Below the pieces are notes generated by a model. It was not told the DNA's origin and did not search any database. It saw only the letters and a program-made list of their open reading frames with translations. Both the position numbers and the translations under genes were made by a program. A stretch of 64,000 bases of DNA, from positions 5,509,831 to 5,573,830 of the forward strand of contig CM066914.1 of the NCBI GenBank assembly GCA_033964015.1. The letters are read 5' to 3'. This DNA comes from Scolanthus callimorphus (lineage: Eukaryota > Cnidaria > Anthozoa > Actiniaria > Edwardsiidae). Shown piece by piece: positions 1-12,600 of this stretch (positions within the stretch are counted from its first letter, which is position 1; each line of letters opens with the position of its first letter).

Positions 1-264
1 AATTCTTCTGGGATGGAAACGTTTTTATAAATGCATTTCGGTTGAAATTATTTAGACTCTGTTTGTGAGAAAATGGGTTATTTCTCTATGTAACATAAGG
101 CCTACCTATGAGCCTATATATGTTTCGCACAGTCATATGCAAATGTTGACAAATAGGACTTGACTTGATTTGTTTACCTAGGCTACGCCGAGGGAGAGAA
201 GCGTATTGAACCGAAAAAGAAGCCAGAGCTGGTTACTCGCTCCAATGTCACGGTCAGTTAAACC

Positions 265-550
265 ATTTGGTCTCGACACTAGACACTGTTTGAACTTCAT
301 ACCAACTCTCTTGTATAAACGAGATGCAAATCTGGTGCGATTTCTGTGCTCTCTTTTCTTCAAATCGCATCAAGTTGCAAAGAGTTTCGAACATGTTTGA
401 AAACTCCCCGACATCACGCGAAAAAAGCCGCGGCAGATCGCGCCGAGTTGCACCTAGGTTGACATTAGTGATTTTGAGTTGACGCGTACGTGCGAGAAAA
501 ATCGCGGCGACTCGCGCGACAAAAATTGCAAGTGTAAACGGGCCTTTAGA
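265..550. mobile_element. MITE, truncated copy of the 'gtgtaaacgggcct' family
   Basis: This stretch shares long blocks with the complete copy at 41045-41339, for example aaacgagatgcaaatc, gagtttcgaacatg, cgacatcacgcg, gtgattttgagttgacgcgt and aaattgcaagtgtaaacggg. The left terminal repeat is missing or degenerate. It lies in the ANKIB1 intron upstream of the first visible exon. Confidence 0.7.
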
Positions 551-694
551 GATCACGGACATCTCCCTGCATTTGTAAAGTGATTCAGCGCTATACAAAT
601 ATCCGGAAAAATAAACACATTAATTATCATTTATTTTTAATTATCCTAAACTGATTTGTACATAATTTTCACCATCGTTTTTCACATTGGTCAG

Positions 695-3600
695 GATGCG
701 TGCATGATATGCGCGGAACCGATATCGCCTGGTGATTTGCCGCCTCTCGCCCTGTCATGTGGTCACGAGGCTTGCTGTCTATGCTGGGAAAGGTAAAGAA
801 ACATAGCACCGCTCAATTGTCGCCCGCAAAAATAAGCCAAGCCCATGAATCATCTCATCTCAGCAGATGGTCCGTAGCCCCGGTATGGGACTCCCATATT
901 TTAGGGGCAGGACGAAAAATCTGTTACAGCTAAATCCGTTGTTTTGCGCAGCGCATGTTTAAAACGTCGCTTTGGGTTTGGAATTTGTTTTTTTTCTGTT
1001 CCGTCAATCAAACAATCTAAACCAATCAGGTCCTTGTCTTGTTTCGCCTAGTGCAGCCGACTGGTTTTCTGTCGCGATGAAAGCCAGTCGACTGCACTAG
1101 GCGAAACAGGGCAAGAACATGATTGGCTAAAAGGATGGTTTAACTTGCGGGACAGAAAAAGCAAACTCAAACAAACTTTTGAAAGTACACAACGCGGTTT
1201 TGTCAATAAATTCATTTTTTTAGCAATAAATAGTAACATAAACCTTCTGGCACTAGTGCCACACTCTCTAGCGCGTAAAACCAGAACTCAAATGGGCCCT
1301 TTGCTAATCTACTGCACTTCCCATTGCTTTCTTTGTTATCTCTGCAGTTACCTTAATGTTAAAATCAAAGATGGCGATGCGCATAACATCCAGTGTCCTG
1401 CCTACAACTGTAATACCCTCGTCCCGTTAGTAAGTAGTCTGTTGTTTCTGTTGAACTTACTGCTGTTTTCGTAAATCTGTTTGTTGTCCGTCAGCCGTAC
1501 TGCGTTTTTCATAATTCTGCAAAACTCTGAAGCAACAGTGAAACCATGTTTTAGCAGCTTCCTCTGATCGCACAACTAACACTTAGCGATCACAAACATC
1601 ACTCAGTGGTTTTGCAAAAACTGCCGGGTTGCTTAGATGTTTGATTCAAGAACTGATAGGGGCTAGCTAGGCTTCAAAACACAATTTTTCACTGTAAAAT
1701 GCAGAAAACATACCAAACATAACAAACTCAGGAAACATGCGTGGACCTGACTTAAAAGGCTTGATTGACGGAAGCCAAAACGCAGTTTGGCGTTTGGAAA
1801 TGTCAAGTGAGAGTTCGCAGAATTATGAAAATCGCTGTAAATAAAATTGAAACCTATTTCAGAAGCGTTTACACCCGTGTGACCATAGTTTGTGTGACGC
1901 AGTGTTTTCTTCTTGCAGCCTGCAGTGTATCATGGGAGGGTCTTTTCCAAGATGAATTAGCGTAAATGTGGATCCCGAAGTTTACATTTTTCGGCTCGTA
2001 AGGGGCTTCCCATGACGCTCAGCGGGTTACAACAAATCGTATCGCGTCACGCCAACCTTTTCTGAAATATGGTATTCCCGTTTGTAACATTTGACAAGAA
2101 GCACCAGCGCGACGTTTCGCCGCCGTGCTTGGGTGATGTCATTTTCATATGATTCGCAACGTGTTTATATATCAGGGTTTGCACGGGTCCTTGAAAACCT
2201 GGAAAATCATGGATTTTAGAAATGCCCTTTTCCAGGCCTGGAAAGTCATGGATTTTTTACAAAAACCTATCAAAGTGATTAAAAGTAATGGAAACATTTT
2301 CATGAAGAAAGAATTTGCAAGATGTTGAGTGTGTATATTGTATAACAAAAATAAAGGAACCTGAATAAAAACGATCAATGTGCTATCTTTGAAACAAAGG
2401 ATACTCATAATGCACGAAAATCCGCTTTTTTCATTATGAAAGGTCATTGCATTTTTTCAAACGTCCTTGAAAAAGTCCTGGAATTTTGAAAGCCTGAAGC
2501 GCGGGAACCCTGTATATGTTCTAACTTTTGTTTATGGTGCTTTTTCAGGAAACGATAGAAAAACTTGTTTCTAAGGAAATGGCTAATCGATATCTCCAGT
2601 TCGATATCAAGGTAATTGATTCAAATTGTGTGTATGGGTTGATTTTGATTTTTTAGGGTATTTGTATGATTCATTGATAGATCGATGGAAAACAAATAAA
2701 AACAAATAATCCAACAATCCCGATAAATTGATTGGCCAACCGATTGTTTTAATATACATATATATGTCTTAATTTCCTGTACAGGCGTTCGTGGAGTCAA
2801 ACCCCAACCTCAAATGGTGCCCGGCGCCACGGTGTGGCCGTGCGGTCAGAATTCCGTCACAGTCGCGTGGTAACCATGCCAACGGGCGGAGCTTGAGAGG
2901 GCCGAGGGCGACGGTTGCAGAGACCCCATGTGTGGTAGTGGACTGTGGTGGAGGACATTTATTTTGCTGGTACGAGATTTCTAAACTTTTTTATCTTAAT
3001 TCTATTTCTATCATCTTATCATGATTAGTTTGCTCATTGGCACTCTTATTACAAAGCTTTGCAAAGAAATAATAATTATTTTATTTTTTATTTTATTTTA
3101 TAAAATAGCTAAGATAGTACGCGCGCTCTGATTGGTTGAGAGCTGTGCAACGAGCCATCAGCAGTGCGCGCGATGTAAACACCGCCTTTGCTACGCGCGC
3201 GTGAGAAACCGAAGAACATTCGGTTTTGGCCAAGCCAGAAATGAAAATAACTTTCTAACAAAAAGGAATTAAAAAAAAAAAAAACGTCGGATAGACAAAC
3301 TTCATAACAGTTATCTGCGGCTGTAACACACTGCAGACCTCCTAGCATGAAAACAAGACAACGCGAGAGTGAAGGAATCACTTGATCTGCTGCCCACTAA
3401 TGAGTGCGCTGTGAATGGCCTTAGGAGAAAGCGCACATTCTCCGTACGGTCACTGCGCACCAAACGAGTGCGCCAGAGTTTTATTTATCATCACGCGCTG
3501 AACCATTCCTTTTATAAATAGTCTTAAACTTGTATATCATATTTTATATCTATTAGAATTTTAATCTTATTATTGTAACATAGACGTAATGCAGCCTAAG

Positions 3601-6600
3601 GGCTGTAATGTTTTTATGATATTTGTTGGGACAGCAGTGACGAATCCCGCCATTTTTCGTAGCCTAATTAATTTATCTTGCTGTAGGGAATGCCTGCAAG
3701 AGGTACACGAGCCATGTAGTTGTGAGATGAGGGCCAGATGGTTGAAGAGAGTAGCAGAGATGTTACCGAAAATCCCAACTAAAGCAAGCGAGAGTAAGCA
3801 TCCCTCTATTGTAGAGTCAAGTGCTTTTGTTCTGCAAATTGTTGTCGTGTAGTTCATTCAGTAAAGTTTCTTGACTGTGTTTCGTGTGCCAGAATTAATT
3901 GTGCCAATCAGAACTGCTGAACTAAGTGAGAAAACCAGGAAATTCCCGGATTTTATTGGTGCGGTCCTGGAAAGCCCTGGAATTATTTAAGACTATCCTG
4001 GAGATCTCCTAGAATACAGAAATGAATTTTGCCAAGACAAAACGGATACCTTGTATTGATGTTGAATGGCTTCCCTTTTTGACTCTTCATAGCAATCTTG
4101 AAAGAAAAAAATACCCAGGGATAAATTAACACAAACGCATGCCATAATCAAACATGTATATTTTTTTCTAAGCCACATTTGGCTATTGGATCTACTCTAT
4201 TTGAGCTTGTTTGGGACAAATAATCAAAGAGTAAAAGAAAGGGTTAAATTATATACTAGTGATGAGAAATCTTCTCTCTGCTCTTCATAGTTCCAGACGA
4301 GTGTCCTGAAACGCAGAATGTGGCGAATTCCCTATGGCTGGTCACCAATTCTAAACCTTGTCCTAATTGCAAGTATGTATCGAGAAGAGGTTTTGTTAAC
4401 TAGATAAACTGAATGCACTCTTTGTTCGTTTAAAAGCAACGACGTTTCTGGTCTTTCTGGACGACGGACGATAACGTTTTCCTTTTGGTAAAGTTTTGCT
4501 CCAACCCAACAAAAGTAGACATGTCTGCTTTATCACGCGGCCTTACATCACAAACCTGTGAGTGTTAAGATTCTTTAGAAAGAAAACGCCTCGCCTCAAC
4601 TCTGGTTGCCGTCCGTCGTCCAGAAACGCCTTTGCTTAAAAAGGTCCTTGCACATGTAGATGCATCACGACTCGCGTGATGAGCCAATCACATTCTTGCC
4701 CTGTTTCGCCTTGTACAGTCGCTTGGCTTTCGTAGCGACTTTTTCTCATTTTCGTTCAGAGGGGAATACAAGTCAAATTCTCTTCAAATGTACTGTTTTC
4801 AGGTCTCCAATCCAGAAAACCGAGGGTTGTAATCACATGAAGTGCACAAAGGTAGAAACAGAGTTAATCAGCTTCTTTCTTGCACTGATTTTTTAGCAAA
4901 AACTCACGTAAAGTTGTGTATTTCATTCTAGTGTAAACACGAATTCTGTTGGGTTTGTCTCGAGTTATGGAAGAAACACAGTTCCGCAACAGGAGGATAT
5001 TTTAGGTATGATATGGAATAGACAGCTCGAAATATGGTCGAACTACCTTAGAGTACACCTTAGGGGTCCCTTAATAATGTGTCTTGCGCTAATGGGCGGC
5101 CTGCGGCAGTAAAATTAGTAGGCCTTGTTTGCTATCTTTTCCCTTAGGGATGGAAGTCATTTTCTCCGACCATCATCCCCTTGCTTTTTTGTGGGGAGTG
5201 CCCCCATTGACCTTCCTTACTACCATTTGCGTCCATCCATGAAGCGTGACAATTTTTTTGAACGTGCACGTTTTGTCTAGAAATGGCTTTATAGCTATTT
5301 TTCAGCCAATCAGAGAGCGAGAAACGCGACTACTTTTCGACAAAACGTGAACGTGCACCAACGCGACAAAATCGTCATGCTTCATGGATGGACGCAAATG
5401 GGCAGTAGTTTTTTTTTAGCAGTAGTTATAATTTTCACATGAATTCCTTTCTGGCTGGTTTATACGTTGTGATTTGTCGGACCGTTTCTTTGTAGGCTTT
5501 ATTCGGTAGTTTCGGCAAATCAAAGGCTCAAAAAAGAAGTATCGGTCCGACCAATGGAACTATGGCAATCCAATACCATAAATTTTACCAGCGCACCATA
5601 CCTCCATTAGAAAAAAAAGTCCTTGGAATTTTGGCAAATATAACCGCCGTGTTTTCTTTATCTTCAGATGTAACCGCTACGAAATTGTTCGCAAACTTGA
5701 TATACAATCGGTCAACGCCATCAAGGAGGTAAAATTATTTGTAGTGCTATAAATAAAATGTAAAAAAGAACATTTTTTAGCTACAGATTATAACGCTAAC
5801 AGTTTCTCTTTTGTCGTTTCAGGCAAATGCAACGAACTTGCGAATCCAAGAGCTAAATTATTTTTTACATTATTATTCAAGATTCAAGAACCACGAGAAC
5901 AGCTACAAGGTTCGTTGTCTTTGACTTTGAGCGGGTTCACAAACTTACACCCCATTCACATTATGCCAAGTTTCTTGCTGTTTCTATAGCTACGGCTAAA
6001 CCAGGACACATTTAGCGTGCAACATTTGTGTCCTGCATGTTCCCTCGAGTGGCTGAACTAGGAAACATCGCACGCGTGTTTCTCGGACACATCAAATGTT
6101 TCTTGTCTTGCGAAGAAACATTTCTGTGTGTCCCGGCTACAAACATTGTCGCGCGCAACAATGTTTCTCGCGTGGCTAAACCGGGAAACATGAAGGAAAC
6201 GTGTTCGGCTACAACGATGCGCGCTACATGTGTCCTAGTTTAGCCAACCCAGGGCTTAACCCTTTACTAGCTAAATGAACAGTCTCCTCTTTTGAGACCA
6301 GTTTAATTAAGCTACCTTGAAACTGGTTTAAGCGTTGGTGTGAATGGGCTATAAGTTTGTGAAGACTTCATAACAGAAAGTGCTCGCCACAGAAGCCAAT
6401 CCCCTGCACTAAGCGAAGTGCAAGAATCTTATTGGCTCACACTGTTTGAATGACTAGCCAAAAGCCAAAAGCCCACTCGGTCTTTTGAACGTTCGCACTG
6501 AATCGCGTATTAACTGTAAAAGGTAGAAGATTTTACGAGAACAACATTGTTTTGGAAATTCAGATATTTTTATGAGTGTCCTAGAGGCAAATGGGAGAAA

Positions 6601-9600
6601 GGTCAGGGAATTTATCAAATCGGCTAACGGTAATTACATCTTGTTGCCACCCAATTCATCATGTGATGATTCCTTTGGGTGGTTACAACTTGTGTGGTTA
6701 CAGAAGTATCCACACAAAGAATGCCGATTGGTAGCACTTTACCACTAAAGACCATGCCATTTCTGAAATGCTTTTCTGTATTTATTTTATTAGCTGGAGG
6801 AGCCACTACTTGGAGCAGCGAAGGACAAAATGACAGCGCTAGCCGTATCTGCATTAGAGACTGGTATGAAACTATAGTGTAGCTTCTATCGTTTAGAAAT
6901 TGTGTTACAACCTTTTCCGAATGTGACAGAAATGACAGAAAAAGGTCCCAGAAATAAGCGTATACCAAATAAAGAATTCGTCCTATGTTGGCGACAGCAA
7001 GGTGCCAGTTAATTTCCTTGTCTTCTGTCGAAAAGGTACTGAATGTTATTTTTTGTGTTGGACCTCAGATACTGACAAACGCAGGTCTGATCAGTTTTGA
7101 TCGTTCCCAACGAGCAGAGGCTACTTTTTATCGCCCTGCATTTACTTTTACTCTTTGTTTTCTTGTGCTTTTCAACTTCGCAGCGCTAGCCGTATCTGCA
7201 TTAGAAATTGGTATGAAACTAGATTAGCTTCTATCACTTAAGGAAATTTTGTTACAATCCTAGTCCGAATGTCCGAAAGCTAAAGTCAGAAATTGACCGA
7301 AATGACAGGAAATGGTCCCAGAAATAAACGTAGCAAATAAAGAATTCGTCCTATGTTGGTGCCAGGGGGCGAGTTAATTCCCTTGCCTTTTGTCGAAAAG
7401 GTACATCTTATTTTTCTGTTGGATCTCAGATACTGACAAACGCAGGTCTGATCAGTTTTGCTCGTTCGCTCAACGAGCAGAGTCTACTTTTTATCACCCT
7501 GCATTTACTTTTACTCTTGTGTGTGTTTTTTAACTTCGCAAAAATAGCCTCTGCATACAAATGCCATTTTCTATCGCGCATATGTACAAGAAAATGGTTT
7601 GAGCTTGGAGAAACTGGTCGTTTATTGGCTTCACGACCAACGCGAAATAACATTTTTCAAGCCTTATGGATACTGTTGTTGTTTTATTTTCTAACAAAGC
7701 TGGAGCAAGTGTTGCGTGTGGGTCAGTGAATGGAGAAATCACTTGTGAAAGCGCGCTCTTTTTTCGCAGCAAAAACACTGACGCCATTCTTACAAAACAC
7801 TACAAGCCAGACAAGTACGTCCACGATCCTGGACGAGGCTGACATTTGTGTGCAAAGGCCACCTAAAAACACAGAGCAAGACCAGAAGTGGCCTCTGCTA
7901 GCAGGGCATTTTACTTGCTGCTCATGTCATTTACGCTTTCTCCTTGCCAGCTACCTCTCCGGATGTTGTTGACACAAAGTTTGTCGAGGAAGCAGTTCGC
8001 GAGTTACTAAAAGCTCGTCGAGTTCTGAAGGCCTCATACGCTTATGGTTTTTTCCTGACTGGGAACAAGGAAAAGAAGACTATCTTTGAACTCATGCAAG
8101 TAAGTAATCCTAGTCAAACCTTTACCGAGATTCGTCATAGTGGTTTTATGAATGTGGTGAAATTAGTCAAATTGCTAAAACGCCATTTCAATATAGAAGC
8201 CGTGATACGTCATTACATTGTTATGCGCATGCGCAGTTGCATTATTTTAATTAACGTCCCTCTATTTACAGAAAACTCGCAAAAGTATATTGAAAACTTA
8301 TTTATATCTACTTATTTTGCAATACCGGTTCTTTTTGTTTGTTTTTATTGTACGTTTTATTTATTTTGAAATATAGACGAAAATCAGTTGTCCCACATGT
8401 ATTGTCGTTTCAGTAGTTGGACCTATATATATTTTGATCGCGGAAGAATAGTGAGGTCCGGACGGTTGAGGGTTATCCATTAAGCCGCTTGCTCGTCAAG
8501 CAACAAATTCCCCTCTTCCAACAACTTGACCTCATTCTTTTGCAAAAGTTTGTTAGTTCTACTCTAAACGCTTGCATGCAGTCCCTTCTTTGGCCACCGC
8601 CGAGCGCGTGAAGAAACGAGCGCCGCAGAGGGAAGGAGCGCATACGTTCACGTATCCGGATACTAATTGAATCCGCAGCTTCATCGTATCAGAAAATATC
8701 CGGATTTGACCATCCACACGTATCCGAAATGTTATCGGATTCAAAAATGTCCACTCTGGAGAGCGGATTCAAAAATATCCAGATTCGTCTGCGAATTCGC
8801 CGGATGCGTATGGACGATAGCCGTATCCGGAAAGAAAAAGTTGCGGATTCAGAAATATCCGGATACGTGTGGACGTGGCTGTTTAAAGATATTTGTAAAA
8901 AAAAATGGAAATGAAAATCTATCGAGTTATGGTTCTAAGGTTAGGGATTCCGCAAGGTGAGATAGCGTTCCATCGCTTAAAGCTAATGTTCTCTCGCCGA
9001 ACGATCACCCTTGGTATGATATTGGTTGTACCAGGCTGTCGTTGACATGTCTAGTGTTCCTGCGATGTACAGAGCTGAATGTCGAAAATGTTCAATCAAA
9101 TGTTGAATTGGTTTGGCCCCGTCAGCATATTAAGAAAGCGACTTAATAGACTTCAAGTCTGTCAGTCTTTTATTAGCTAGCAAAGTTGTTCGCGTGTCTG
9201 GTATTTCGCGAACAACTATCTAATAAAAGACTGACAGAAAGAGACCTTTACTAGTAGGGTAGAATAGACTACTTGTAGTCCCTTATATGGTGAATGTTCG
9301 TAAGGGAAAACGTTCGTAAGGGAAAAGGTCTTTGCTACGCGCGCTTACATGTAAATATACCGTTTCCGGGAAAAGTTGTCACCCAAAAAGCCTATAAGCT
9401 TGAAGCGCAAAGGATAATGGGAGCATCTAAACTGCTACGTGGTTGTTATCGCAACCACGGGTAAAATCAATTTCAGCACATTTCTAAGCATGTTTGTTTC
9501 TAATATTTTACAGAAATTCAAATAAATATTTATCCATACTCCCTAGCGCACCCAGCTTTGTTTCTTTTTCCAGTGACAATGAATCCCGGAAACGGTATAT

Positions 9601-12600
9601 TTTAATACCTACGCTTCTTGTTTGGGTCTCGTGTTTCAAGTCACACGCTCAGCGCACCACGTGGGACTCACGCGCAGGTGAATAAAAGCGCGAGTAGCAA
9701 AGACGACTTATCTGTTGTATTTACGAACGATCACCATATAGTCTAAGTGAGTGCAAACAGTCTACCATTTGAGTAAAATACCCTAGCTAAATACACGTGG
9801 AAGATTCATAGGCCAAATTCAAATGGGTACATAGGTAAACCCACGAATGTTCAATTGGCAAGTAACCAATAAGAATTTGTCAATATTAGATTATGTTTCC
9901 ATTCAACAAGGGAAGGACACGCATCTTTTTTGTGTTCATATGACTGTGTCATCAAATTCTCCCGTCGTTTCATATCAATCTTTGATGAAAATTTGCATAT
10001 TTCAAAATGGAAACCCCACGTCCTATTACAAAGACAAACAAAATATTTATAATGCGACGTTTCGGGGTCGTCATGGCTCCATTACCAAGCAAGGTCTATA
10101 TTAAATTATGTCAATCAGTACTAAGGAAGCGATGAGAAAATGTACATAATAATAAATAATAATTTAATTAATTCATACTGCGCATCTATCAATATACATT
10201 TTCAGTTGCGCTTTACAATAGCGAATTTGGCGCGTTTAAATTCAAAATCCACAGTCTAAAATAGCTTATTCTACTCTTGTGTATATGGCTATAAGAGCTC
10301 TTGGCTAGACCCAGTGGACATGAGCTCTTGGCTAGACCTAATGGAGTAGATGGAGGCTCCTGTTGAACGGCTTTTGATTCTTCTACTCCTGTGTCTGTCT
10401 AGACCGTCTAGTGGAGCATAGCATAACAGCGATCGCATGTTATTAGAAACAGCGTTAAAATCTTTTGAAGTAAAACGGAATAATTTTCCCTTTTCAGACT
10501 GAAGTAGAAGAGGCGACCGAGACGCTATCACAGATGGTGGCACGCCCTTACCTACGAACCCCACGTGCTCATATCATCCAGGCCACTACGTCGCTAGGCA
10601 ACAAGAGGCGCACGTTTCTGCTGGCTTTGTCTCGCGGGCTCATCCCTGACGAAGACCCGCCCGTGGAAAGACTGGTGTCTAGGTGAGTTTCGTGGAGGGG
10701 ACTGGGATGAATACTGGAAAAACGCACCAGTTTTACGGCGTGGAGAAACGAGACATAACATCACTCAACGTGTCGAACAACACTGCTGTTTTTTGATCGA
10801 TGATGCGTGTTTTTCATCTTGAACCAAACTGACATCACAAATTGATAGAGCATTTACGCCGCCACCCTATATTTCCCGTACGTGGTATGAAAAATAAAGC
10901 TATCTCATGGATTAAAGGCGGGATGATGAGAGTTGATAGGGTTTCTAGCTTCACGCACGTTTGACCGCAAACTCGTGCACTTTCATCAGCTCTCATTCAC
11001 TGTGGACATGTTCAAATTCGGCTCATCGAATTCTTGATGTTCGATGAGGTTCGATTACCAAATCTTCGATTACGCATCCCGAGTCGCAGACATTTGTATC
11101 ATTCGATCGGAACATTGTCAGTCATTCGATCGGAACATTGCCAGTCGTTCGATCGGAACATTGTCGGTCATTGGATCGAACATTGTTAGTCATTCGGTCG
11201 GAACATTGTCAGTCATTTGATCGAACGTTGTCAGTCATTCGGTCGGAACATTGTCAGTCATTTGATCGAACATTGTCAGTCATGCGATCGGTACATTGTC
11301 AGTCATTCGATTGAACATTGTCAGTCATGCGATCGGTACGACCACTAATGCATGCGGTTGCATTTGAATGCTATTGCTTGCCTAATGCTGAAACACCGTA
11401 GTAAACATTCAAACATTTTCTCTATTCTTGCAGGCTTACATTACATGAACGGTCAACAGGGTCTGGGGACGATGACGTAAGTTCTAAACATATCTATACT
11501 ATTAATTTCTGATAATAACAAATACTAATAGACAATGTAATTTTTGAGACGCCTATATTTCGGCTCCATACAAGAGCCTTCTTCAGGGCGCCTATATTTC
11601 GGCTCCATACAAGAGCCTTCTTCAGGGCGAAACTTGAAGAAGGCTCTTGTATGGAGCCGAAATATAGGCGTCTCAAAAATTACATTGTCTATTAGTATTT
11701 GTTATTATTGGTTTCAAGACAGTGGATGTTTAGATGCTTGAGTAAGAAGACTATTAATTTCTGATGTGTCGTTGTGAGGAACGTTCCTGATTGGCTGAAT
11801 TTCCCGCCTAAACTTCTGCCAATTCTGGCGCGCGCGGCACGTTGACACAGGAAGCCCACAACAAATATTTTGTAATTTGGAGATATTTTGTTAAGCTAAA
11901 AATTTGGAGATTTCTGGCATCCATTTCATAGTGAAAAGAATGGGCTATTTTCTGGTTATCATTTTAATTCCAGAATAATTGTTGATAGACAAAAACCTGA
12001 CTGTGGCGATTGTTTCTTCTTTTCCAGTCAGACGAGGGAGAAAATAACTTCGAGGAGGTCAGACGCGTTATCGAGTCTTCAATTCGCCAACGTCTCGGTC
12101 AGCAGTATCCCGAGTCATCCCCCGACAGTACTCCCCCAGGGGCAGGTATTGACAACCAGTGTAGCCGGCCAGGCTGTTCCAACCCCCGCGCGAGTAGTCG
12201 GTACACAGGCCAAATGTCAAACTACTGTTGTTACGACTGTCTGCGCATGGACATGAGGAACCGGCGGCGGCGGAAAAAGAAGCAAGGTACGGTGGATGAC
12301 CAGGGGGGACTCTCTTAAGGGGAGTGCCGCCTAGGACCTCAAAACCCTGACCCTATCCCAGACCTACAAAATAATACACCCTATCCCAGACCTACAAAAT
12401 AATACACCCTATCCCAGACCTACAAAATAATACACCCTATCCCAGACCTACAAATAATACACCCTATCCCAGACCTACAAAATAATACACCCTATCCCAG
12501 CCTACCCTGTCAGCCGAACATGCGCTAGAACTAGATGCTAGATGCGACTTATTTGTGCACGATGGCATTATTCCGTATAAAACATCTTCACTCAGTTTTA

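Noticed and set aside
11096..11337. Regular 23-bp repeats that could suggest a CRISPR array
   Set aside because: The units are directly adjacent with no unique spacers, and the host gene is a spliced animal gene; this is a minisatellite.
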